A stretch of DNA of 64,000 nucleotides, taken from assembly GCA_963839515.1 (NCBI GenBank), contig CAWIVN010000025.1, positions 130,207-194,206 of the forward strand, given 5' to 3'. This document shows, piece by piece, positions 1 to 8,278 of the stretch (position 1 is the first letter of the stretch; every line of letters starts with the position of its first letter). Source of the DNA: Fredericiella sp963839515 (GTDB taxonomy: Bacteria > Chloroflexota > Anaerolineae > Caldilineales > Caldilineaceae). Under the pieces are notes generated by a model. It saw only the letters and a program-made list of their open reading frames with translations, did not search any database and was not told the origin of the DNA. Position numbers and translations under genes: made by a program.

Positions 1-2261
1 CGCATAGGCCGTGGCGTGGCCCTGGTTGAAGCCATAGCCGGCAAAGGCCTTTACCTGTTCCCAAAGCGTCTGCGCCTGCGCGTGGTCAAGCGCAGGACCC
101 GTCGGCGCCGGCCGCTGGCAGCCCGTTACAAAGCGCTCGCGCATCGCGTCCATCTCGTCACTGCGAAACCGGCTCATGCCGTGCCGCAAATGGTCCGCTT
201 CCTCCCAGCTTAAGCCTGCCACCTCGCGTGCGACGCGCAGGATCTGCTCCTGGAACAGCAGCACCCCCGCGTGCCCTGCAAGATTGGTTCCAGCGCCGGG
301 TGCAGGTATTCTACCGGTTCCTCGCCGCGATAGCGCCGCACAAAATGCACTGCCATGCCGCCTGTCGCCGGCCCCGGTTTGAAAAACGCATTGGCGACCG
401 CCAGATCGCGCACGGTGTGTGCCTTGAGTTGCCGCAGCGTGCGCTGTGCTCCACTGGACTCGCACTGAAACACCCCCACCGTCTCGCCGCGCGCCAGCAG
501 TTCCCCAGTTACGGTATCGTCAAGCGGCAGTTCATCCAGCACCAAGTCCGTATCCTCATACCGGCGCACCAACGCTGCTGCGTCCGCCAATACGGTTAGG
601 GCCCGGATTCCGAGGAGGTCCAGCTTGGGCAGCCCAATTGCCTCGATGTCGTCATGGTCGTACTGGGTGACCAGGAATCCCTTTGGCGCCCATTGCACCG
701 GCACGTGGTCGGTCAGAGGTCCAGGCGTGATGACGACACCACCCGGGTGCACACTGAGGTGGTCCGGCTGCCCGACCAGGCTGTAGGCGAAGCGCACCGC
801 TTCCTGCTCACGCACATCCTGCAGCTGGCGCAGCACGTCCTGTGCCTCTGAGCGCACGCGGCGGCGAGGGTCGGGATGCCATGTGTCGGGCAAGAGGTGA
901 ACCAGCCGATCGATGGCTTGCTCGCTCAATCCAAACGCTTTGCCCGTTTCTCGCACGGCGGACCGCAGACGCAGCGTACTGACGGTCGCCACCAACGACA
1001 CCTGCTTCTCGCCATAAGTGCGCCGCACGTAATCCAACACCTCGTCACGCCGCCGGCTGCAAAAATCAAGATCGATATCCGGCAACCCGCTGCGCGCCGG
1101 GTTGAGAAAACGCTCGAACAGTAGATCATGCGCCAACGGATCGACAGTAGTTATGTCGAGACAGTAGGCCACCAGCGAGTTGGCGACGCTGCCGCGCGTG
1201 CTCACGGGAATTTTCTGATCGTGCGCGAAGGCGACGATGTCGGCGACGATCAAAAAAAACGGTGCAAAGCCACGCTCTGTAATCGCCTGCAGTTCGTGGA
1301 GCAGGCGGTGGCTTGCCACCTCGTCAGGGCCAAAACGCGCCAGCGCACGTTGTCGGCTGCGCTCGGCCAGTTCCTTATCCGCCGTCTGCCCCGGCGGGAG
1401 CTGCACCACCGGCCACACAGGTTTACTATCAATCTCAAACGGCGCACACTTGTCGAGCACGGCGTTGGCAGCCGCCAGCGCCGGCTGAAATGCCTCAAAG
1501 CGCCGCGCCATCTCGTCAGGCGCCAGCCAGTGTAGATTTACGCCAGCATCGCTGCCGTTCCACTCAGCCTGCGCAAGATCGTCGACTGTGCAGTTGCGCT
1601 CGATCGCCGCCAGCACCCGCAGCGTGGCGCGCTCGCTCGGCTCCAGGCAGTACACCGGTTGCACGGCTGCCGCTTCGACGCCAAAGCGGCGCGCGAGCGC
1701 CACCACTTCGCGGCCCACCGCCAGGTCCGCCGCCGTGTGCAGCTCCAGGCTCAGCAGGCAGTTCTCGTCAAACAGTCCCGCATAGCGCGCCAGCAAGGCG
1801 CCCGCTCGTTGCGGCTGGCCTAAACGCAGGGCGTGATCGATGTGGCTGCGCCGTCCTCCGCACAAGCACACCAGCCCGGCACGATTGGCAGCCAGATGAG
1901 CCCACGCCAGGCCTTGCTGCAGCAGTTGCTCACGCTGCGGATGTCCTTGCAGTTCCGACGAGAGCCGGCACAGAGAACGATACCCGGCAGCATCGCGTGC
2001 CAACAGCACCACCCAATCCGGCTGTGGCGATCCCTCTTCCGCGGCCACGGCCAGTGTCATCCCCGCGATCGGCAGCACATCGTTTGCGCGGCAGGCATGC
2101 GCAAAGGCAACCATGCCGTATAACGCATTGGTGTCGGTCAACGGCAGCCGCTCCAGCCCATCCGCCGCCGCGCGCTCTGCCAGTGCTGCCACCGGCGGCG
2201 TTGCCGCCAAAAGGCTGAAATGGGAATGCACGTGCAGGGGCGCAACAGCAGCCGTGGCCAT
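1..2261 (-). CDS. dnaE: DNA polymerase III alpha subunit (DnaE-type), 3' end off window, frameshifted
   Basis: C-family replicative or error-prone polymerase. The N-terminal PHP domain opens with HVHSHFSLL at about residue 10. The palm shows RGSVANSLVAYCLD and the catalytic PDIDLDF near residue 400, and a third acidic site lies in KLDLLGIRALTVL near residue 560. The open frame is lost in a run of five C at 264-268 (G on the coding strand). One additional base restores VLLFQEQILRVAREV and then FAGYGFNQGHATAYA up to the window edge, so the protein continues beyond base 1. The ATG at 2261 is chosen over an in-frame TTG at 2288 because it falls 8 bases after the upstream ybaK-like stop; no strong ribosome site is visible. 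DnaE1 and the error-prone DnaE2/DnaE3 types cannot be separated here. The frameshift is a homopolymer error or a real lesion. Confidence 0.85.
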
Positions 2262-2268
2262 GCTCGAT

Positions 2269-2736
2269 TCAGACTTGGTAGTGACCAAGGTGGGCTTTGG
2301 GCAGCGCCGCCAACAGATCGACGGACCGCAAGATTACAGTCGTACCGCGCACACCCGAACCGATGGAAATTTCGTCTTCCGCCGTTACGCTCTCGTCAAT
2401 AAACACCGGCAGCGCGCGCGGCAGGCCAAGCGGCGACACGGCCCCGGTGCGGTACCCCGTGACCGACAACACCTCTTCTTCCGACGCCATCGTCAACCGC
2501 GATTGCCCCAGCTGCTGGCGTAGGCTGCGCCATGAGACTTGCGTCGGTCCCGCCACCAGGACCATGGCGAATCGCTCCTGGTCCAGCCGGAAGAGAATGC
2601 TGCGGACGACTTGTTCCGGCCGCTGCCCCCGTTCTGCCGCCGCTTGTTCAAGCGAGTTGACCGGGCCGGGATGGGTGAACAGCCGATACGAAATGCCTAG
2701 GCGGTCTAAAGCCGCTGAAACCGGTGTGGATTGCAT
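2269..2736 (-). CDS. YbaK/EbsC-family aminoacyl-tRNA deacylase-like protein
   Basis: A 155-residue protein, the usual length for the YbaK/ProX editing family, which hydrolyses misacylated tRNA (often Cys- or Ala-tRNA-Pro). Family landmarks are NSLEQAAAERG near residue 30, VVRSILFR, the central LTMASEEEV, GYRTGAVSPLGLP, and a C-terminal GSGVRGTTVILRS. The position normally held by a conserved lysine (VVKS) reads Arg, so the substrate or activity may differ. The start is ATG 2736, because upstream in-frame codons give non-family sequence. A TATACT box lies 6 bases before that ATG, consistent with a near-leaderless promoter. It sits 35 bases after the kinase gene and overlaps the longest dnaE frame. 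Family is firm, exact substrate unknown. Confidence 0.88.
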   Translation of the reverse strand: MQSTPVSAALDRLGISYRLFTHPGPVNSLEQAAAERGQRPEQVVRSILFRLDQERFAMVLVAGPTQVSWRSLRQQLGQSRLTMASEEEVLSVTGYRTGAVSPLGLPRALPVFIDESVTAEDEISIGSGVRGTTVILRSVDLLAALPKAHLGHYQV

Positions 2737-2742
2737 GGATCC

Positions 2743-2748
2743 AGTATA
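2743..2748 (-). promoter_or_regulatory. Possible -10 box (TATACT) for near-leaderless ybaK-like transcript
   Basis: TATACT on the minus strand lies 6 bases before the ATG at 2736, and the same hexamer lies 7 bases before the ATG at 7150. No matching -35 element was seen. Weak on its own. Confidence 0.3.
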
Positions 2749-2771
2749 CCGCAGGGACCGGTAATCGGCAG

Positions 2772-5270
2772 TTATGATAGGCCTACAACACGCCGCACAT
2801 AGCTGCCAAACGCCAACGACTCGTAGCGGCGCAGCCGCAGTTCGATGCTGGCGCGTTGCGAGTTGAGCAGCGCCAGTTCCTGGCGTACCACGGCAACTTC
2901 TTGGTCGACGGCGCCATCGTTGTTGGCAGCCTGGTTGTCGAGCACCTGCAGCTTGGCTTGCCATTCGGCGCGCTGCGCCTGGTGGCGCTTGCGCAGTTCG
3001 TCCCGCTGTTGGGCTGCGCGCTTGCGCAAGCCGGCAGGCTCCTCGTCCAATGCCTTGAGCCGCGCCGCAGTGGCCGCCTGCGCCTCGGTAATCTCCTTCG
3101 CCAGCCGGCGCTGCGCCTTTACTTTCTCCTGTTCAAGCGAGAAGCGGCGCTGGAAATAACGCCCGCGAATCAGCGTCTCCTCGATCTTGGACAGGTTCTG
3201 CGGCGCCGTCTGCAACGCCAACGACTCTGCCTTGCGCCGCCATTCCAGCAGCACCCTCGCCTTGGCATCGCCGATCCCTTCAATCTGCGCCAGGCGCCCC
3301 GGCTCCAGGTCCTCGGCGCGCACGATGCCTTGCTTGCGCAGCGCCTGCTTGGCCGCGGGTCCGATCCCGGCAATAATGGCGGCGTCGATCGTCTGGCGCT
3401 TCATATAGCTGGCCACAAACTGCTGCTGGCGCCGCTTCAACGTCTGCTGCAGTTCGTTCTCCTCGAGCTGGCGCAGCCCCCCAATTTGGGTGTCCATCGA
3501 CGACGCAAACGCCGCGTGCTTTGCTTCCAGCTTGCGCACTGCATCGGCCCCACTCTGCACCTCCAGGTCGCGGCGGCGCTTGATGCCTGCGAGGGCATCC
3601 TGCAGCTTCTGATCGTGGCGCTGCAGGTCCGCCTGCTCGGCGGCCTGGCTCTTCTGCAGCCGCTGCGCCACGCGCTCGCGCCGACGCCCGTGTGCGCCGT
3701 GGGCACGTTTCTGCTTGCGCTGCAGCCGCTTGAGCTGTCTGGTCACGTCGCGCGTCTTGAGGTCCACCTCGTGTAGTTGCTGCCACTCCAGCTGCTGCGC
3801 CTGCACGCTGGCATTGCTGCGATAGCCGTTTGCCAGCATCGCCAGCGTCGCCACTACCGCCGCTGCAGTAATTGCCGCCGGCACCGCCACGGGCACGCCA
3901 AACCAGAATACGACGATCCAGGTGAGAACAGTTGCCATCAGCGACCGGTGCAGAAACGCGCGCTCTGGGCCCAAGTCGCCGTCAAAATCGACCGCACCAA
4001 CCTGCTGCACGCCGATAAAATCGCGAATCCAGCTTGGCTCTTCGACTATCGCCTCAGAGGCACTTTCGGCGGCACCGCGGGGCTCGCTCGCCGCCCGCGT
4101 GCCTTTGCCCGCGCGGCCGTCTGGCCCGGACATTGTTGCGGACGTTGCTGCAGACGCTGCCTGCGTCCCCCCCGCGATTGCCCCCCCGGTTGCCCCCCCG
4201 ATTGCCCCTGTGGTTGCCACTGCGCTGGCCGCAGCCGGTTGCGGCTGGACGACATGATCGCGCAGCCAGTCGGCTGTGTTGGAGGAGCGGGCGCCGGCTG
4301 CCGCGGCAGCCGCATTGGCCCCGTTCGCAGCGCCATTGACAGCGCCGTTCACAGCACCATTCACGGCGCTGCTCGCGGTCGCAACGCTAAAGGCCCCGTC
4401 TATCGACGGCACCTTGTCTGCGGGCAGCAGCGCCAGCGACTCAAATACGTTGCCGAGGCTGCGCAGACGGGTGTCGCTCGACGCCTCCAGGCTGCGAAAA
4501 ACGCGTGACCTGGCCGGCTGCTCGAAATCCTCGCGCCGGAAGATCAGGCACTCATCGCCGCCCCCGTGCGTGCGCCAGAGCTGCGGCTGGACCGAGAGCG
4601 CCACCAAGGACGTGTACACGACCCACGTCGAGAAGTGATCGACTGTGGGCCCAAACTCGCGTTCGCTGCGCTGTGGGTGCTGATAGTTGCGATGGCCGAC
4701 CTCGTGGCTCTGCCGGCCGTTCAACGCCGGCACATACATTCCGTCATAATCGATCAGCCGCAGCTGGCTGCCGGTTACAATCACGTTGCCATGCTGAAGG
4801 TCGCCATGACCGATCGAGGCGCTGCGCAGCAGCTTGGCCATCTGCACCCACTGCTCCGCCAGGTTGAGCAGCACGGCCGGGTTGTCAAGGTTGCGCTCGA
4901 CATAGACCTGCAGCGCATCTCCCTCCAACCATTCCATCTTCAGGATCGGGTACCAACGCCCGTTGACCCGGATGCCTTGCGCCAGGTAGGTAAAATTGGC
5001 CATGTATGGCAGGCGCACGCGCGCCAGGTGGGCGCTGATGGCCGCATAGCGCTCCTGCTGGTCGCCAAACTCGCGCAGAAAACAGCGCACGGCATAGGTG
5101 CGCTGGTTGGCGCAGACCATTTGATAGACGCTGGCAAATGCCCCCGTGATCGGCCGCGGCAGACCCAACGGCGTCAGCACAGGCTGGCCCGCACGCAGCT
5201 CTGCATCCTCAAACGCGCTGCGCGGGTTTTGAATTGCCTCGTTATACTCTTGTGGCGTTGGCCAACCCAT
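2772..5270 (-). CDS. Protein kinase-like protein with membrane segment, coiled coils and helix-hairpin-helix
   Basis: An 832-residue multidomain protein. Residues 40-290 form a kinase-like domain: glycine loop GAFASVYQ (43-50), YAVRCF where the usual ATP-binding Lys appears as Arg, catalytic loop HGDLQHGN (155-162) and IDYDG (173-177) in place of DFG. A low-complexity Ala/Asn/Gly linker (repeated AVNG units) follows at about 305-400. A hydrophobic stretch near 450-495 could hold two membrane helices. Highly charged coiled coils occupy about 505-640 and 715-815 and bracket a helix-hairpin-helix pair (IAGIGPAAKQALRKQGI, IEGIGDAKARVLLEW). Upstream on the same strand are a PP2C phosphatase (24-base gap) and a vWA protein, the TerY-P-type kinase/phosphatase/vWA arrangement. 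Start ATG 5270 has AGGAAG upstream. Substrate unknown. Confidence 0.85.
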   Translation of the reverse strand: MGWPTPQEYNEAIQNPRSAFEDAELRAGQPVLTPLGLPRPITGAFASVYQMVCANQRTYAVRCFLREFGDQQERYAAISAHLARVRLPYMANFTYLAQGIRVNGRWYPILKMEWLEGDALQVYVERNLDNPAVLLNLAEQWVQMAKLLRSASIGHGDLQHGNVIVTGSQLRLIDYDGMYVPALNGRQSHEVGHRNYQHPQRSEREFGPTVDHFSTWVVYTSLVALSVQPQLWRTHGGGDECLIFRREDFEQPARSRVFRSLEASSDTRLRSLGNVFESLALLPADKVPSIDGAFSVATASSAVNGAVNGAVNGAANGANAAAAAAGARSSNTADWLRDHVVQPQPAAASAVATTGAIGGATGGAIAGGTQAASAATSATMSGPDGRAGKGTRAASEPRGAAESASEAIVEEPSWIRDFIGVQQVGAVDFDGDLGPERAFLHRSLMATVLTWIVVFWFGVPVAVPAAITAAAVVATLAMLANGYRSNASVQAQQLEWQQLHEVDLKTRDVTRQLKRLQRKQKRAHGAHGRRRERVAQRLQKSQAAEQADLQRHDQKLQDALAGIKRRRDLEVQSGADAVRKLEAKHAAFASSMDTQIGGLRQLEENELQQTLKRRQQQFVASYMKRQTIDAAIIAGIGPAAKQALRKQGIVRAEDLEPGRLAQIEGIGDAKARVLLEWRRKAESLALQTAPQNLSKIEETLIRGRYFQRRFSLEQEKVKAQRRLAKEITEAQAATAARLKALDEEPAGLRKRAAQQRDELRKRHQAQRAEWQAKLQVLDNQAANNDGAVDQEVAVVRQELALLNSQRASIELRLRRYESLAFGSYVRRVVGLS

Positions 5271-5294
5271 GCCACTTCCTCAAAGCTCCCCACA

Positions 5295-6044
5295 TCATTC
5301 GACCGCTACCAGCACAGCCGTTACATCGTCGTTGCGCAGTTCGCCGCTCTCGCGCAGGCCATCCACCCACTGCCCAAACGAACGCTGCTGGCCCGTGCGG
5401 TGCAGGTCCTCAAGCGCCGCCCAAGGCGGGTCGCCCGCCTCGAGCCCGCGCCACGCCCATTGGCCCAGCGCGTCGCTTAACAGGACGAAGCGGTCGCCCG
5501 GCAGCCAATCGCCGCCGGCCCACCGTGCTTGTTCTATCAGGCCGTCATTGCGTGTGCTGTTGCTCGGCACCAGGTATGGCCGCGAGGTAAAGAACGCCGA
5601 GGCCTCGGCCGGGAAGGCGGCAACCAGCTCGCCCGCCCGCCACTGCAGCACGCAGCAGTCGCCGATCGCCAGGCTCCGCCAGGCGCCGGTCGTTTGGAGC
5701 TCAAGCCCGAGCAAGGCCGCAAAGGCGCCGCTGTGCACCTTCTCCTCGGCATACCAGGGGAGAGGCTTCTGCAGCACCTCGGCATACCAGGCGGCCTGCT
5801 CGCGCCGCAACTGGTTCTGCCAGTTCCTGCCGGCAAAACAACCGCTGCCATAGGCACGGACCAGCCTCCGCGCCCACAGGCCGGCAAACGAAGTCTCGGT
5901 CGCGCCATCGGCGACTGCAAAGCGAAAAGACCCGCTGCGGTTCACCGTGCGGTTGATCGTGCGCTGAGGCCAGAAGGCATCCTCATATTCATCGCTGCGG
6001 TTGCCCGCCTTGGGCGCCCACAGAGCGCGGGCCATCACGTGCAT
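5295..6044 (-). CDS. PP2C-family Ser/Thr protein phosphatase
   Basis: About 249 residues, a compact bacterial PP2C domain. Metal-binding landmarks are VADGATETSFAG near residue 50, the central SLAIGDCCVLQW, LLSDALGQWAW and the C-terminal RNDDVTAVLVAVE. It probably reverses phosphorylation by the adjacent kinase-HhH protein or acts on a shared vWA partner. Start is uncertain between ATG 6044 and ATG 6035 (MARALWAPKAGN); the longer upstream frame runs through a palindromic repeat and is not protein-like. It lies between the vWA and kinase genes in one orientation, consistent with co-transcription. Confidence 0.85.
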   Translation of the reverse strand: MHVMARALWAPKAGNRSDEYEDAFWPQRTINRTVNRSGSFRFAVADGATETSFAGLWARRLVRAYGSGCFAGRNWQNQLRREQAAWYAEVLQKPLPWYAEEKVHSGAFAALLGLELQTTGAWRSLAIGDCCVLQWRAGELVAAFPAEASAFFTSRPYLVPSNSTRNDGLIEQARWAGGDWLPGDRFVLLSDALGQWAWRGLEAGDPPWAALEDLHRTGQQRSFGQWVDGLRESGELRNDDVTAVLVAVE

Positions 6045-6064
6045 AAGAATATTGGTTACCACAC

Positions 6065-6155
6065 GTCCCCGGGACCTTTGAGGTTCCGGGGACATCGGGC
6101 TCCTACACGTCCCCGGGCCGGCCGGAAGCAAGCTTCCGCATGAGGTCCCGGGGAC
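6065..6155. repeat. Palindromic CCCCGGGACCT repeat pair with internal hairpin
   Basis: Two neighbouring inverted repeats lie between the vWA and PP2C genes. 6065-6093 pairs GTCCCCGGGACCT with AGGTTCCGGGGAC. A second, longer one runs from CGTCCCCGGG near 6109 to CCCGGGGAC near 6155, with an inner CGGAAGC/GCTTCCG hairpin at about 6123-6138. The same core recurs at 59220-59246, so this is a dispersed palindromic element in this genome, possibly REP-like. Confidence 0.7.
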
Positions 6156-6165
6156 ATTATCACTG

Positions 6166-7006
6166 TTAGCGCAAGTTGCTCGGCCGCGTGCCGATGTCCA
6201 GGAACTTGATCACCGACACCATGTCGGCATTAAAGACAAAGCCGCGGCTCGCCTCGCCCACCGCATGCCCTTCCTGCTGTGCAATCGTGCGCATCGTGGG
6301 CGTCAGCGTGCTCGAAAGCTCGAACATCTGCTTGGCATACTGGTCCGGCAGGCTGTCCGTCGTGTCCGGAAACTCGATCGGCCAGCGCGCCCTTGGACGA
6401 CAGGTGAATGTTGAACAACAGCACGTTGCCGTCGTTGTTCGCCAGGTTGCGCAGCGCCAGCGCCGCCCCGGCCGGGTTGCCGTCGGTCGCCTCGCCGTCG
6501 GTTATGTTGATGACGATCGGCGGGAAGCTGTCCGGATGCTGCGGCAGCCAGCGCCCCAGTACCTCGTGCGCCAGCGTCAACGCCTGGCACATCGGCGTGG
6601 CGCCGTGTCCCATCGGGTCGAACCATACCGGGAAACGGATCGGCTGCTCCACCAACCCGCCGGCGCCGTCTTCCACCTTCTTGACACGCTGCTCGATGCG
6701 CGCCGGTTGGTTGCCGATCTCGCCGATCGACACCAGTTCCTTGCCGGCCAGCGCGCCGCCCAGGGCCGGGCCAACCTTGTCGCCGTACCCAATCACGCCC
6801 ACGTAGAAGTAGTCGCGGATGCCCTCTTCCTTGGCACACTTGATGACCAGGTTTTGCAGCAGCCGGTTGATGGCGTCGGCCACCAGGTCAGCCTTCTTGC
6901 GGCTGGCATCGCCGCCGCCAAACGGATCCTCCATCGAGCCGGACTGGTCGATCAGGAACAAGAAACAGGACGGATTGGCGCGGCTGATCTCTGCGCTGTA
7001 TGGCAT
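6166..7006 (-). CDS. von Willebrand factor A domain protein (TerY-like), frameshifted
   Basis: Cytosolic-looking vWA protein with no signal peptide. The MIDAS metal site is complete: LIDQSGSM at about residues 18-25, GHGATPMCQAL (the Thr) and INITDGEATDG (the Asp). The frame breaks after HLSSKG near 6383-6392. Removing one base (or adding two) restores RWPIEFPD, then LPDQYAKQMFELSS, RGFVFNADMVSVIKFLDIG and a natural stop at 6166, which matches the expected family C-terminus, so the gene is otherwise whole. Start ATG 7006 has AGGA 8 bases upstream. It is first in the vWA-PP2C-kinase series. The lesion is either a sequencing indel or a real inactivation. Confidence 0.82.
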
Positions 7007-7136
7007 GGGGCATTTCCTTTCATACCGTTTCGATTGTTCATGGCCCGCGCGCATTGTAGCACCGGGCACGCAGCAGGGCAATCATTTGCCCCGCTTAATT
7101 CTCTACGCAGGAAGGGGGCCCAAGTTGCACGCGTGC

Positions 7137-7142
7137 TATACT
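7137..7142 (+). promoter_or_regulatory. Possible -10 box (TATACT) just upstream of oxidoreductase start
   Basis: TATACT ends 7 bases before the ATG at 7150. No properly spaced -35 element is visible. The position would give a leaderless or nearly leaderless message, like the one proposed at 2743-2748. Confidence 0.3.
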
Positions 7143-7149
7143 AAGGCGC

Positions 7150-8223
7150 ATGCAAAAGGAACACCGTCTCCTGCGCGTGGGCGTCCTCGGCGCCGGGCCT
7201 ATCGCGCAGGCCGCCCACTTTGATGCCTGCCGCAAGGCGCGCAACGCCGAACTCTACGCTATTTGCGACCGTGCGCCCGACCTGCTCGCCGCCATGGACG
7301 CCGTCCATCACCCGCAAGTCGCCTATACCGACTACGACGCCATGCTGGCCGACGAAGCCGTCGAGGCCGTGATCGTGGCCGCGGCAGACCAGTTTCACGT
7401 GAACTTATGTAAAGCTGCGCTGGCTGCCGGCAAGCATGTCCTGGTGGAGAAGCCGTTGGGCGTGGATGTCGCCGCCTGCGAGCAGCTTCAGCGGGAGGTC
7501 CATGCGTCCGGCCTGGTCTTCCAAGTCGGTAACAACAAGCGCTTCGACCCGGGCGTACGCGCCGCCCACGACTTTGTCGCCGCCGAACTCGGCCGGCGTA
7601 TGGCCTTCAAGGCCTGGTATTGTGACTCGGTCTATCGCTATGCCATGACCGACAACCTGCAGCCGATCGTCCGGCAAAGCAGCCAGGCGCAGCGGCCGGC
7701 CGGCGACCCCAAGGCCAACCGCTCCCACTACTACCTGCTCACGCACGGCAGCCACCTGGTCGACACGACGCGCTACCTGGGGGGCGAGATCGAGGCTGTG
7801 CAGGCGCGCCTGCTCCAGCGCTTCGATGCCTGGTGCTGGTTTGTCGACGTGGCGTTTGCCGACGGCGGTTTGGGTCACCTGGAGCTGATCGTAGCCGTAC
7901 GCGGCGACTGGGAGGAAGGCTTCCAGCTCTACGGCGAACACGGCAGCGTCAAGGGCAAGGTCTTCCTGCCCTGGTTTCACAAATCCAGCGAGGTTGAATG
8001 CTTCTCGACCGTCGACGGCCAATACCGCCGCGTCCTCGGCGCCGACGCCTACACCTACAAGCTGCAAATCGAAGGCTGGGCCGACGCCATCCTGCACAAC
8101 GCCCCCCAGCTCGGCGCCACAGTCGACGACGGCCTCGCCGCCCTCCGCACCCTCGTCGCCATCGACCAGTCCGTCGCCGCCAACACCTGGGTCCCCGTCG
8201 CCACCGCCACAGGCAGCCTTTAA
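7150..8223 (+). CDS. Gfo/Idh/MocA-family NAD(P)-dependent oxidoreductase
   Basis: 357 residues, typical for sugar or polyol dehydrogenases of this family. The N-terminal Rossmann fold shows VGVLGAGPIAQAAHF (9-23), followed by VIVAAADQFHVNLCKAALAAG and the family signature HVLVEKPLGVDV at about residue 97. The C-terminal alpha/beta domain includes HGSHLVDTTRYLGG, where the His-Asp region is usual for the active site. The substrate cannot be told from sequence. It is transcribed divergently from the vWA operon across a 143-bp gap that should hold both promoters. A perfect palindrome lies just after its stop. Confidence 0.9.
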   Translation: MQKEHRLLRVGVLGAGPIAQAAHFDACRKARNAELYAICDRAPDLLAAMDAVHHPQVAYTDYDAMLADEAVEAVIVAAADQFHVNLCKAALAAGKHVLVEKPLGVDVAACEQLQREVHASGLVFQVGNNKRFDPGVRAAHDFVAAELGRRMAFKAWYCDSVYRYAMTDNLQPIVRQSSQAQRPAGDPKANRSHYYLLTHGSHLVDTTRYLGGEIEAVQARLLQRFDAWCWFVDVAFADGGLGHLELIVAVRGDWEEGFQLYGEHGSVKGKVFLPWFHKSSEVECFSTVDGQYRRVLGADAYTYKLQIEGWADAILHNAPQLGATVDDGLAALRTLVAIDQSVAANTWVPVATATGSL

Positions 8224-8225
8224 TA

Positions 8226-8246
8226 GAACGCTTCCAGGAAGCGTTC
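8226..8246. repeat. Perfect 10-bp palindrome after oxidoreductase gene
   Basis: GAACGCTTCC-A-GGAAGCGTTC lies between two plus-strand genes. There is no T-run after it, so an intrinsic terminator is doubtful. It could be an operator for the following secreted-protein gene or a weak mRNA hairpin. Confidence 0.5.
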
Positions 8247-8278
8247 CGATAATATCCACATGCAAATCGGAGATCGCC

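Noticed and set aside
8226..8246. Intrinsic terminator after the oxidoreductase
   Set aside because: The palindrome is perfect but there is no T-run; kept only as a repeat or possible operator.
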